Source: Caryophanales bacterium UBA4694 (GTDB lineage Bacteria > Bacillota_I > Bacilli_A > RFN20 > CAG-288). From it: a stretch of 60,472 nt of DNA. The first letter of the stretch is position 1. The number at the start of each line of letters is the position of its first letter. The position numbers and the translations under genes are program-made. Below are positions 1-7,816 of the stretch, piece after piece. Under the pieces are notes generated by a model. That model searched no databases. It saw only the letters and a list, made by a program, of their open reading frames with translations, and had not been told where the DNA came from. Where the stretch lies: NCBI GenBank assembly GCA_002404835.1, contig DHKM01000045.1, positions 1 through 60,472 of the forward strand. Reading direction: 5' to 3'.

Positions 1-40
1 TGCTATTTGGCACTACATAAGTATATCACAAACCAAAAGA

Positions 41-85
41 AAAAGATGGGAATCAGTCCGGAATGCGAGAAATATCCCATCTTTT
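41..85. terminator. Hairpin at window start, likely terminator
   Basis: AAAAGATGGGA (41-51) pairs perfectly with TCCCATCTTTT (75-85), an 11-bp stem with a 23-nt loop. A-rich and T-rich flanks would allow termination in either direction. The gene it would serve lies outside the window. Confidence 0.5.
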
Positions 86-579
86 CATATAATCCCGGAT
101 GTAGTGCTAGTTTTCCAATTAACCAAGGTTTATTTGACAAAAAACATTAATTTTTATTGTATTTTTAAATTGATTGTGATTGTAAATCGGAAAACAATTT
201 ATTTTATATTAGAATTATCTTTTCATCAAATGGATGAACTTGCGAAAATGATCAGGCATCATAATGATGGCTGACCTGTTGTTACGAAAAGGTACATCCA
301 TGTACAACTCCTGAAGTTGATTTCATAATTCGAGTTAGGAACAGTTATATCTATCGATGGTTGTAACTTTGATATCGTATAGTCTTCAGGCAGATAATTT
401 TTGATATTATCAGTTCCAACTTCTTGGTTGTAAATAGTATCGAACCAAAAAAACAAAAACGAAAACAACATTTTGATTTTCCTCTATTTTCCCTTTTTGA
501 GGCTAAAAAGAGCCAAGGATGCAAGCTCGTTCGAAATTCAAAATGCTTGGTTTTTCCAGAGCATCGATGGTTTTGGAAA
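86..579. other. Gene-poor upstream stretch
   Basis: About 490 AT-rich bases before the Y-family polymerase with no gene I can support. A minus-strand open frame of 70 codons (259-471) matches nothing I recognise. A perfect TTGACA (134-139) has only a weak -10 partner (TATTGT, 155-160, 15-bp spacing). The frame of the downstream polymerase stays open back to 424, but that extension is lysine-rich, unlike the family, and has no ribosome binding site, so I treat it as non-coding. I see no LexA/DinR-type SOS box. Confidence 0.4.
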
Positions 580-585
580 TATAAT
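580..585 (+). promoter_or_regulatory. -10 box of the Y-family polymerase gene
   Basis: A perfect TATAAT lies six bases before the ATG at 592. No clear -35 and no Shine-Dalgarno precede the start, so the transcript may be leaderless. Confidence 0.4.
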
Positions 586-591
586 GAAGAC

Positions 592-1851
592 ATGAAACGA
601 ACAGACAGAGATATCTTATCCATCGACCTGAAGTCTTTTTATGCTTCCGTAGAATGCATCGATCGTGACCTTGACCCCTTTACGACACCTCTTGTGGTGG
701 CAGATGAAGAACGAGGAGATGGCACCATCGTACTTGCCGCTTCTCCTTTCATCAAGGAAAAATACAAGGTAAAAAGCAGGTGCCGCCTTTATGAAGTGGA
801 CAAGAACATCGAAGGACTGATCATTGCAAGACCGAGGATGCAACGCTATCTTGGGGTTTCTGCCATCATCAATTCCATTTATTTGGATTTCGTAAGTGAA
901 GACGACCTCTATGTCTATTCTATCGATGAATCCTTTTTGGATGTGACCTGTTATCTGAACATGCATAAAGACACACCAATGACCTATGCCAGGAAAATCA
1001 TTGAAACAATCCGCGACAAGACGGGACTGACGGTTACGGCAGGAATCGGAAAGAATCTATTCATGGCAAAGGCATGCATGGATATTGAAGCAAAACACAA
1101 GAAAGATTTTCTTTCCAGCTGGGATTACAAGGACATACCGGAGCATCTTTGGAACGTTTCTCCGCTTAGCAAAATGTGGGGAATCGGTAGTAGATTGGAG
1201 AAAAGACTGAATCGTATGGGCTTTTTCTCGGTTGGCGATATCGCAGTCAGTGATCCGGATTATTTGAAGAAAGAACTTGGAGTCATCGGAGAGGAAATCT
1301 ATTATCATGCAAATGGATATGATGATGCTCTGATTCAGGATACCTATGTATCGATGAATCGTTCGATGAGTGTCGGTCAGGTTCTTCTTCGGGATTATTA
1401 CCCACATGAGGTTCCTGTTCTTATCAACGATATGAGTTTTGAACTTTCGGAACGTATGCTTCAGGAAAAGGTCGTTGCAAATAATTTCTATTTTTTCCTC
1501 GGATACAAGGATCATACTGGAACCGGTAAACGGGTCTGCTTCTATACACCGACGGATTCAGCCATGAAGATAAGTCAGAAAATCACGGAAATTTATCTGG
1601 AAGAGATGAACCGGAAAGATGTCTTGTATCGGGAAATATCCATTGTGGCCTGTGATGTGTTTTCGGTCGATGAATACCAGACAAGCCTTTTCGAAGACCA
1701 TGAATCCGATGTCAGACTGAGAAGACTGGAAATGACGATGATGAAAATAAGAAATGATTATGGACCAAGAAAATGCCTGCCGTGCTCTGCACTGTGCCTA
1801 GATTCCACGTTTCTTACAAGAGCCGATCAGATAGGAGGACATCATAAATGA
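592..1851 (+). CDS. Y-family DNA polymerase (UvrX/YqjW type)
   Basis: Translesion DNA polymerase of 419 aa, resembling the UmuC-like UvrX/YqjW branch of Firmicutes more than classical DinB. Visible signatures are the N-terminal palm motif IDLKSFYASVE (Asp12 as first metal ligand), the LAASP finger segment near residues 48-52, and YSIDESF with Asp112-Glu113 as the remaining acidic residues. A helix-hairpin-helix-like stretch (WGIGSRLEKRLNRMG) follows. QTSLF at residues 363-367 fits a beta-clamp-binding peptide. I chose the ATG at 592 because the homologous region starts there; the open frame runs further upstream without family similarity. It overlaps the yolD-like start by 4 bp. Expected to be damage-induced, although no SOS box is seen. 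Confidence 0.88.
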   Translation: MKRTDRDILSIDLKSFYASVECIDRDLDPFTTPLVVADEERGDGTIVLAASPFIKEKYKVKSRCRLYEVDKNIEGLIIARPRMQRYLGVSAIINSIYLDFVSEDDLYVYSIDESFLDVTCYLNMHKDTPMTYARKIIETIRDKTGLTVTAGIGKNLFMAKACMDIEAKHKKDFLSSWDYKDIPEHLWNVSPLSKMWGIGSRLEKRLNRMGFFSVGDIAVSDPDYLKKELGVIGEEIYYHANGYDDALIQDTYVSMNRSMSVGQVLLRDYYPHEVPVLINDMSFELSERMLQEKVVANNFYFFLGYKDHTGTGKRVCFYTPTDSAMKISQKITEIYLEEMNRKDVLYREISIVACDVFSVDEYQTSLFEDHESDVRLRRLEMTMMKIRNDYGPRKCLPCSALCLDSTFLTRADQIGGHHK

Positions 1852-2186
1852 GAGGAATGAAGAAATGGTTGCCGTTCAAATCCCTGAAAGGCCAGTATGA
1901 AGAGCTGGAAAAAATGAAGAAGGAACGGGCAAAAGTCGAAAAACCGGTTCTGAGCGAAGATGAGGAGGAAGAAGTCAATCGCTTCCTGATTGGGCTAAAA
2001 CGAGGCGAAAAGACTAAGGTTACGTTCTATATGGATCATGAACTGATGACAAAGGAAGCCGTGTTCGTTAAAATCGAAAAAGAACAAGAACGGATTGTCT
2101 TTTATGGGTTCAGCATACCTCTGAATAATCTTGTGAAGATCACATATTCATGGACAGAATCCGATTTTGCGGGCCATCTATTATGA
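1848..2186 (+). CDS. YolD-like protein
   Basis: Protein of 112 aa of the YolD-like family, small proteins commonly encoded next to UmuC/UvrX-type polymerases and thought to be functional relatives of UmuD. The family pattern is recognisable: RGMKKWLPFKSL at the N-terminus, KPVLSEDEEEEVNRFL in the middle (residues about 33-48), then a beta-rich half ending in a PLNNLVKITY-like strand. Its ATG overlaps the polymerase stop (ATGA), and AGGAGG lies at 1833-1838, so the pair is translationally coupled. This supports an accessory role in translesion synthesis; the biochemical activity is unknown. Confidence 0.75.
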   Translation: MRGMKKWLPFKSLKGQYEELEKMKKERAKVEKPVLSEDEEEEVNRFLIGLKRGEKTKVTFYMDHELMTKEAVFVKIEKEQERIVFYGFSIPLNNLVKITYSWTESDFAGHLL

Positions 2187-2224
2187 GGACAGAGTATCAG
2201 GATCTCAGGATGAGTAAAAAATTC

Positions 2225-2253
2225 TTGCCTTGTAAGGTGAAAAAAGTTATACT
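2225..2253 (+). promoter_or_regulatory. Promoter of rpsF-ssb-rpsR
   Basis: TTGCCT (2225-2230), a 17-bp spacer and TATACT (2248-2253) form a good sigma-A promoter. The predicted start near 2260 gives a leader of about 80 nt. Confidence 0.7.
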
Positions 2254-2260
2254 ATCCAAT

Positions 2261-2339
2261 GCCCAATTCCGGGCAAATATACTTTCTTGTCAGTCCCTGA
2301 TGTAGGATTGACCGAAAGACCAAAGGGAGGTATAAGAAC
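2261..2339 (+). promoter_or_regulatory. Structured rpsF leader, candidate S6:S18 autoregulatory element
   Basis: The leader holds a GCCC/GGGC hairpin (2261-2274). A second, larger stem-loop pairs CTTTC (2282-2286) with GAAAG (2314-2318) and GTCAGTCC (2289-2296) with GGATTGAC (2305-2312). The asymmetric interruption contains a CCG (2312-2314). Autoregulatory rpsF leaders that bind the S6:S18 complex are known in many bacteria and contain a CCG-bearing bulge. Assignment here is by position and shape only. Confidence 0.45.
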
Positions 2340-2627
2340 ATGAAGAATTATGAACTCATGTACATTCTCATGCCGAATCTTGAAGAGGATGCCATCAAGG
2401 CTGAAATCGAAGCTCTTCACAAGATCATCACTGACAACGGCGGAAAAATCACCGGAGTCAATGCTTGGGGTATGAGAGACCTGGCCTATGAAATCAAGAA
2501 ACAGACCAAAGGCTACTATGTAGTCACGGAAATGTCTTGCGAACCTGAAGTTATTGCCAAGTTCAACAAGATTGTCCTTCTTGATAGCAAGGTCATGAGA
2601 TTCCTTATTACTGTCGCTCATAAGTAA
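2340..2627 (+). CDS. rpsF: 30S ribosomal protein S6
   Basis: Protein of 95 aa, the usual S6 length. It begins MKNYELMYILMPNLEE and carries the central GVNAWGMRDLAYEIKKQTKGYY segment typical of S6. It binds 16S rRNA in the small-subunit platform together with S18. The start has a strong GGGAGG 7-9 nt upstream. It is the first gene of the conserved rpsF-ssb-rpsR operon, transcribed from the promoter at 2225-2253 through a structured leader. Confidence 0.97.
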   Translation: MKNYELMYILMPNLEEDAIKAEIEALHKIITDNGGKITGVNAWGMRDLAYEIKKQTKGYYVVTEMSCEPEVIAKFNKIVLLDSKVMRFLITVAHK

Positions 2628-2647
2628 ACAGTTAAAGGAGAATTACT

Positions 2648-3079
2648 ATGGCTGGATTGAATCGTGTCGTACTCGTCGGACGTATTGTCCGCGACCCGGA
2701 ACTCAGAAAGACGAATTCCGGAACTTCTGTGACTTCGTTCACGGTGGCTGTTGATAATCCGATCAAGACGGGTGCCGAGAAAAGCGCAAGCTTTGTTCCG
2801 TGTACCTGCTGGAGCAAGACAGCTGAGAATGTTGCCAAATACTGCGTCAAGGGGTCCCTTGTCGGAATAGATGGTAGAATCAGTCAGAGAAGTTATGAAG
2901 ACAAGAGCGGGCAAAAACGCTCTGTTGTCGAAGTCATTGCAGAAAATGTACAGTTCCTGGAACGTAAGAATGCAGTGGAAAACAATGACACCAATCCATC
3001 CAATGGAATGGGTGGTGGTATGTCTGAGTCTGTCAGCCACGAAGGCATTGACGGCTCTGATGACGACCTTCCGTTCTAG
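2648..3079 (+). CDS. ssb: Single-stranded DNA-binding protein
   Basis: Protein of 143 aa with an N-terminal OB fold (MAGLNRVVLVGRIVRDPELR, then SFTVAVDN, and an ENVAKYCVKGSLVGIDGRI strand). A short glycine/serine/asparagine-rich linker ends in the acidic DDDLPF tip that recruits repair and replication partners. It binds ssDNA as a tetramer. An AAAGGAG site precedes the ATG. The linker is short for SSB, but the conserved tip is intact. Second gene of rpsF-ssb-rpsR. Confidence 0.97.
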   Translation: MAGLNRVVLVGRIVRDPELRKTNSGTSVTSFTVAVDNPIKTGAEKSASFVPCTCWSKTAENVAKYCVKGSLVGIDGRISQRSYEDKSGQKRSVVEVIAENVQFLERKNAVENNDTNPSNGMGGGMSESVSHEGIDGSDDDLPF

Positions 3080-3118
3080 AACAGCTTGACGATCGTCAGG
3101 CGGAAAGGATGAACAGAT

Positions 3119-3343
3119 ATGTATCGTAGAATGAAACCCCGTAAAAAGGTTTGCTATTTCACCAAGAACCATATCAAGTATATCGATTACAAGGATGTCG
3201 AACTCTTGAAGAAGTACATCTCTCCTAGCGGAAAGATCACTCCGAAGAGAATCACCGGCACTTCTTCCAAGTATCAGAGAATGCTTGCTGTCGCTATCAA
3301 GCGTGCAAGATATATGGCTCTGCTTCCTTACGTTGCCGACTAA
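3119..3343 (+). CDS. rpsR: 30S ribosomal protein S18
   Basis: Protein of 74 aa, basic, with the S18 signature IDYKDVELLKKYISPSGKITPKR (residues about 21-43) and RALKRAR-like end (AIKRARYMALLPY). It forms the S6:S18 heterodimer on the platform of the 30S subunit. Last gene of the operon, with AAAGGATG upstream of the start and a terminator 15 bases after the stop. Confidence 0.97.
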   Translation: MYRRMKPRKKVCYFTKNHIKYIDYKDVELLKKYISPSGKITPKRITGTSSKYQRMLAVAIKRARYMALLPYVAD

Positions 3344-3358
3344 TCACGGATGAAATAA

Positions 3359-3388
3359 ATCCTCAGTCCACATCAACTGAGGATTTTT
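3359..3388 (+). terminator. Terminator after rpsR
   Basis: ATCCTCAGT (3359-3367) pairs perfectly with ACTGAGGAT (3376-3384), 9 bp with an 8-nt loop, and is followed by TTTTT. Confidence 0.9.
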
Positions 3389-3405
3389 CTATAGGGGGAT
3401 ATCGT

Positions 3406-4113
3406 ATGATCAAACCATATACCAAAGACAGCGAATTTTCTTATACAGAGGGATTCTTTCCGACGTTTGAGATGATACAGAATCATAAGAAAGACTTCAT
3501 CGTTCTCTATGTTTCAACGGATGCTGTCGGAAGCGACGGTTTTCAAAAGCTTGAATCCATTGTCGGAAAAGACAAAATCATTGTTTCCGACAAGGCTTTT
3601 GCTATTACGAAATCCAAAGGGAATGCCCATGTCCTTGGGGTGTTCAAAAAGTTCAGATCGACATTGGACTTGAAGGAAAACCACCTTGTCATGGTAAATC
3701 CGAGTGATATGGGAAATCTTGGAAATGCCATGCGTTCGCTTTTGGCATTCGGATATCATGACCTTGCCGTCATCGAACCATGTGCGGACATCTTCAATCC
3801 GAAGACTGTACGTGCCAGTATGGGAGCACTGTTCAAAATACGGATTGAGACATTCAAAGACTTTCCTTCGTATTTAAGGAAGTACAGTCGCGAATACTAC
3901 CCGTTTGTTCTGGATACGTCCCACCCTCTTTCGGAGACCAAATTCCAGACACCGTGCTCTTTGGTGTTCGGAAATGAAGCAACAGGTCTTCCTAAGGAAA
4001 TCCACAATCAGAATAATGTCCGTATCGAACAAAGCGATGAAGTCGATAGCCTTAATCTGACCACATCGATTGCTATTGGTCTATATCAGCTCAAAATGCA
4101 GAAAAACGGATAA
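3406..4113 (+). CDS. SpoU/TrmH-family RNA 2'-O-ribose methyltransferase
   Basis: Protein of 235 aa, a SPOUT methyltransferase that uses S-adenosylmethionine to methylate a ribose in tRNA or rRNA. All three SpoU motifs are present: NPSDMGNLGNAMRSLLAFG (motif 1, about residues 98-116), LVFGNEATGLP (motif 2) and DSLNLTTSIAIGLYQ (motif 3), plus VRASMGALF between them. The N-terminal ~90 residues are a divergent substrate-recognition domain. GGGGGAT precedes the ATG. It sits just after the rpsR terminator with no strong promoter of its own visible. The exact target nucleotide cannot be read from sequence. Confidence 0.85.
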   Translation: MIKPYTKDSEFSYTEGFFPTFEMIQNHKKDFIVLYVSTDAVGSDGFQKLESIVGKDKIIVSDKAFAITKSKGNAHVLGVFKKFRSTLDLKENHLVMVNPSDMGNLGNAMRSLLAFGYHDLAVIEPCADIFNPKTVRASMGALFKIRIETFKDFPSYLRKYSREYYPFVLDTSHPLSETKFQTPCSLVFGNEATGLPKEIHNQNNVRIEQSDEVDSLNLTTSIAIGLYQLKMQKNG

Positions 4114-4115
4114 AT

Positions 4116-4136
4116 AAAAAGGCCGGGCAAGCCGAC
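4116..4136 (-). terminator. Terminator of the HAD-mgtE-mgtE-SRAP run
   Basis: On the minus strand GGTCGG, a CTTGC loop and CCGGCC form a 6-bp stem with one G-U pair, followed by TTTTTATTT. It lies directly after the SRAP stop and between convergent genes. Confidence 0.65.
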
Positions 4137-4691
4137 CTAATCGAACAATGACAGTTGGACCCAGTCTCCCTTTTTATGGATGCTGGGTCTTTTTCGTAAG
4201 GAAAGATTCAAAAGATCGTATCTATTCTCGAGGTATCTTTGTACTTCGTCCTTTTCTATGACAACAGGCATCCTTGAATGATAAGAAGAAAGTTGATTGC
4301 AGCTGTTTTCCGTCAGCAGGACAAACCTATTTTCATCGTTGTAGAACCCACAAAGATAAAGAAGAGAGTCATCATCAGATAGAAACTCGTATTCGATTCC
4401 GTCCTTTCCTTTTTCGTAGAAAGAGGTACAGGGAAAGACGATTTTGTTGGCAAAGTTTTTGCTGAACAGGCTTTTTTCCAGAACGGTTTCGTTCCGTGCA
4501 TTGTAGATAAGCGAAGAGTCGTATGCCTGGAAGCCGAAGGTCAGATAGGAAAGAGCAAATCCGTTCCTGCTTAAGACGATTCCGCAGGCTTTATCACCGA
4601 CCCTGACATCCATTTCGTTGTCCAGGAAGAGATTCTGGTAGACTTCGAGGTGTCTGGATTCTTCCGGTTCGATTCGGAAACGACGGCACAT
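4137..4691 (-). CDS. SRAP-domain protein (YedK/HMCES type)
   Basis: Protein of 184 aa of the SOS-response-associated peptidase family, which shields abasic sites in ssDNA by a covalent DNA-protein crosslink through Cys2. The key residues are all visible: Cys2 straight after Met1, NARNE (64-68), a C-T-S-F-Y-E segment with Glu93, and HSRMP with His138. It is shorter than E. coli YedK (about 220 aa). The last residues are QLSLF (179-183) plus Asp, a textbook beta-clamp-binding peptide at the extreme C-terminus. Its ATG abuts the mgtE stop, so it is the last gene of the minus-strand run. The role in abasic-site protection is from the family; clamp binding is inferred. Confidence 0.88.
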   Translation of the reverse strand: MCRRFRIEPEESRHLEVYQNLFLDNEMDVRVGDKACGIVLSRNGFALSYLTFGFQAYDSSLIYNARNETVLEKSLFSKNFANKIVFPCTSFYEKGKDGIEYEFLSDDDSLLYLCGFYNDENRFVLLTENSCNQLSSYHSRMPVVIEKDEVQRYLENRYDLLNLSLRKRPSIHKKGDWVQLSLFD

Positions 4692-6236
4692 TTAGATTGT
4701 GATTCCTTTGACAATCAATACGGAAATCACAAGATAGACAACAATGGAGATAATATCCAAAAGTGTGGAAATGACAGGCTGTGACATTACAGCAGGATCA
4801 AGATGAAGCTTTTTGGCAAGAAGCGGAATGCTGACTCCCAACCACTTGGCGATGATGATGACGATGATGAGAGTCAGGGACAAAACGCCGGCGATGCTGG
4901 CAAAGAACAACTGTGTATTTCCGTTGTAATAGGTGTTTATGATCTGCTGATTGAGATTTCCTTCTTCCCCCAAAGAAACAAGTTTAGTATTGAGTTCCAT
5001 CATCGTCCATCCGAAGGAGAAGACAGAAAGAATCGAACCGGTAATCAGTGCGGATACGAATTCCTTTTTGACAACCTTGAAGTAATTCTTCGGAGTGACA
5101 TTGCCTAAAGCAATTTCACGGATGATAACGGTTCCGGTCTGATCGGCGGCATTGGAATTGGTTCCCATGATGGCAGGTAGGAAAGCGATGAGAATCGGTA
5201 CGACATTGAGAGGCTGCTGCAGATAGGAAAGAGTCATGGAAATGAAGGTATCCAAGAAGACAAGAATCAAGAGCCAGATGGCGTATGATTTGACTACCTG
5301 GAACAAGGAACGCTGCAGATAAGGTGTCTCAGTAGGTAAGACTGCGGAAGTAAGCTGGATATCCTCGGTGTCTTCCTCGTTTGCAATGTCAAGGACATCA
5401 TCGAAGGTGATGATACCAAGCATTCTCTTTTCTTTGTTGGTGACGGGAAGAACGGAAATATCATATTGTCTGAAAGCCTTGACAACGACTTCCTGATCGG
5501 TATCGGCAGAAACGGAAATAAAGTCGTCTTTCATGATGGATCTAAGAATATCGTTGCTGTCTGCCTCCAAAAGCTTGTCCAATGTTACGGTTCCGACAAG
5601 ACGTCTGGTGGCATCGATGATGAAGATTTCCCAAACGGTTTCCATGTCCTTTCCGAATTTGCGGATCTTACTGATGGCATCTTTCACCGTTGCGGTATCT
5701 CTCAGGGAAAGATATTCCGGCGTCATCAATGTTCCGGCCGAGTCTTCCTTGAACTTCAAATAGACATTGATTTGCGAACGGCTTCCCGGACTTGCGGCTC
5801 TCAAAACCTTGGTGACAAGGTTGGCAGGAAGCTCATCGACAAAGTCGACAAGGTTGTCTGTCTGCATTTCATCGACGAGTTCTTGAAGCTCCTTGCTGGA
5901 AAAAGCCTGGACAATCCGTTCCTTATGGTCTTGATCGATCAAGGTGAAGATTTCGGCGGAGATATTCGGATCGACGGCTTTGAAGAAGAAGACGATATCT
6001 TCGTCTCCAAGTTCTTTCAAGGCATTTGCAACATTGTGGGGATCGTAGGATTTGACGGTTGCATTCAAAACAGTTGTGTTTTTGTTTTCGATTACGGCTC
6101 TCAGAAAATCAGGTTTGAGGAGGTTTTTGACTTCGCCTTTGATGTGATTGTCGACCTCGATTTCTTCTTCGTTAGGCACCTGAATTTCCATGGTCTGACT
6201 AGTCGGAGTTTCATTCTTGATTTCATTATCGTTCAT
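4692..6236 (-). CDS. mgtE: MgtE-family magnesium transporter, paralogue A
   Basis: Protein of 514 aa. Order: acidic N-terminal helical domain, paired CBS domains (around residues 165-285, with GTLMTPEYLSL and LPVTNKEKRMLGIITFDDVLD), a connecting helix, then five predicted membrane helices from about residue 315. The filter-region aspartate of MgtE is kept in STLLDIIS near the C-terminus. The pore segment that normally reads GGN-G-Q is altered here (GTNSNAADQTG). CBS domains in this family close the channel when cytosolic Mg is high. CACCTCCT on the plus strand gives a strong ribosome binding site that overlaps the stop of the upstream paralogue, so the two are coupled. Function as Mg2+/Co2+ channel is from the family. 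Confidence 0.9.
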   Translation of the reverse strand: MNDNEIKNETPTSQTMEIQVPNEEEIEVDNHIKGEVKNLLKPDFLRAVIENKNTTVLNATVKSYDPHNVANALKELGDEDIVFFFKAVDPNISAEIFTLIDQDHKERIVQAFSSKELQELVDEMQTDNLVDFVDELPANLVTKVLRAASPGSRSQINVYLKFKEDSAGTLMTPEYLSLRDTATVKDAISKIRKFGKDMETVWEIFIIDATRRLVGTVTLDKLLEADSNDILRSIMKDDFISVSADTDQEVVVKAFRQYDISVLPVTNKEKRMLGIITFDDVLDIANEEDTEDIQLTSAVLPTETPYLQRSLFQVVKSYAIWLLILVFLDTFISMTLSYLQQPLNVVPILIAFLPAIMGTNSNAADQTGTVIIREIALGNVTPKNYFKVVKKEFVSALITGSILSVFSFGWTMMELNTKLVSLGEEGNLNQQIINTYYNGNTQLFFASIAGVLSLTLIIVIIIAKWLGVSIPLLAKKLHLDPAVMSQPVISTLLDIISIVVYLVISVLIVKGITI

Positions 6237-6246
6237 GATTCACCTC

Positions 6247-7788
6247 CTAGATAGTGAGAATTCCATTTAAACTGCCAGCATTCATCAACCCGGGATCAAA
6301 AGAGTCGATGATGGTCATAGCAACAAAGAAGTAGATGAGCAATGTCAAGATATCCATCAAAGAGGAAATAAGAGGTCCGGACATGACAGCGGGGTCAATA
6401 TGACAAAGTTTTGCTAGCATTGGTAGATTGGCACCGAGGAATTTAGAAAAGAATACAGCGAAGAATATGGCTACAGTAACAACCAAAGAAATAATTAAAT
6501 AAGCAGAATTCAAAGAACCGAAATAACTGGCCAGGGAATCTGGATTTTCGACTTGGACCAAATGAGCGTAAAGCTCGATCAGCGTCCATCCAAATGTAAA
6601 GGCAGAGACGATTCCTGCCGTGATAAGACCTGCCAATGTTTCTTTTCCGACAACTCGGAAGTAATCTTTGAGGCGTATCTCTCCGGTAGAAAGAGCGCGC
6701 GTGATTGTCGAGGTAGTCTGATCACCGGAGTTTCCTCCTGTATCGTTCAGGGCAGGTAAGAAGGCAATCAGGACAGGAAGGACCAAAAGTGCACTTTCAA
6801 ACCTTGATACGATGATTGTTGCAAATGTATTCAGAATCAGAAGGATAATCAGCCACATGACATAGGATAATGCCATACGATAGGCTTTGGTTTCCATGTA
6901 TGGTTTGTCTGTCGGAGTGACGGCACCGGATTTATAGACATCTTCCGTATTTTCTTCTTCGATGACATCCAAAACATCGTCAAAAGTGACAATGCCGAGG
7001 AGGTATCCGTCTTTGCTGACGACTGGAAGGACCGGAAGATCGTACTCCTTGCAAAGAGGAATTGCTTCCTCTCTGTCTGCTACAGGTGAAATATACGGGA
7101 AGTCCTTCTGCATTACCTCGTCGATTTTCTTGTCCGTGTCTTCGAACATCAAGGCTTCTAGCCTTTCCGTTCCGAGAAGCCTGTTGTTTCCCTGAGAGTC
7201 GACAATGAAAATCGTGCGCACTGTTTCCAGCGTATTTCCGATTTCCTTTATTTTTTTGAAGACATCGGAAATCACCGTCCCGCTAGGAACGGAAAGATAT
7301 TCTGTAGTCATGATAGAACCGACTGTGTCTTCACTATAAGAAGCAAGATTCTGAATCGTTTTTCTTCTTTTAGTTGGAAGGAGCGATAATATTTTTACAC
7401 GCATCGATTTGACGACGTCTTCCAAAAAGTCGGCAAGGTCATCGTCGACGACTGTATCGAGAACAGCTACAAGTCTTTTTTTGGAAAGGTTGTTTACAAT
7501 CGCGATTCTTTCTTCAATCGAAAGGTACGAAAAAATCTCACCAAGAAGATTAAAGTCGTTAACCATGGAAAAGAAAATAATGGCTTCATTGTCGCTCAGT
7601 TCATTTAATGCTTCCGATAATGGGACGGGAGAATTATCTTTTGCCATCTGAATGACTTCGTCTTTGGCATTGGTAATTAAAGCCTGGTGAAGTAGGCTTG
7701 GTAGGACAGGCTTATTGATTTGGGCGGATTCCTCATCGGCAGAAGAATCTTTGATTTCCAAATTTTCGCTCGTTTCGTTTTCTTTCAT
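6247..7788 (-). CDS. mgtE: MgtE-family magnesium transporter, paralogue B
   Basis: Protein of 513 aa with the same layout as the adjacent paralogue: N-domain of HEAT-like helices, tandem CBS domains (GSIMTTEYLSVPSG, then LLGIVTFDDVLDV), and a five-helix membrane domain. It keeps a closer-to-standard pore sequence (TGGNSGDQTTS) and the conserved aspartate (SSLMDILT). I place the start at the ATG at 7788, preceded by AAAGGAG at the right spacing; an in-frame TTG six codons earlier lacks a site. It likely mediates Mg2+ uptake gated by its CBS domains. No M-box riboswitch is visible upstream. Confidence 0.9.
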   Translation of the reverse strand: MKENETSENLEIKDSSADEESAQINKPVLPSLLHQALITNAKDEVIQMAKDNSPVPLSEALNELSDNEAIIFFSMVNDFNLLGEIFSYLSIEERIAIVNNLSKKRLVAVLDTVVDDDLADFLEDVVKSMRVKILSLLPTKRRKTIQNLASYSEDTVGSIMTTEYLSVPSGTVISDVFKKIKEIGNTLETVRTIFIVDSQGNNRLLGTERLEALMFEDTDKKIDEVMQKDFPYISPVADREEAIPLCKEYDLPVLPVVSKDGYLLGIVTFDDVLDVIEEENTEDVYKSGAVTPTDKPYMETKAYRMALSYVMWLIILLILNTFATIIVSRFESALLVLPVLIAFLPALNDTGGNSGDQTTSTITRALSTGEIRLKDYFRVVGKETLAGLITAGIVSAFTFGWTLIELYAHLVQVENPDSLASYFGSLNSAYLIISLVVTVAIFFAVFFSKFLGANLPMLAKLCHIDPAVMSGPLISSLMDILTLLIYFFVAMTIIDSFDPGLMNAGSLNGILTI

Positions 7789-7816
7789 GGTTTTCTCCTT
7801 TCTCAAAGGAGAGAGC

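Noticed and set aside
259..471. Minus-strand 70-codon frame upstream of the polymerase
   Set aside because: No ribosome binding site or family; kept only as a note on a gene-poor stretch.
424..591. N-terminal extension of the Y-family polymerase from 424
   Set aside because: No similarity to the family, lysine-rich shadow composition and no ribosome binding site; a TATAAT lies just before 592.
5466..6254. A 262-codon plus-strand frame opposite mgtE paralogue A
   Set aside because: Low-complexity Phe/Asp-rich shadow of the acidic mgtE N-terminal domain; the minus-strand gene is clear.
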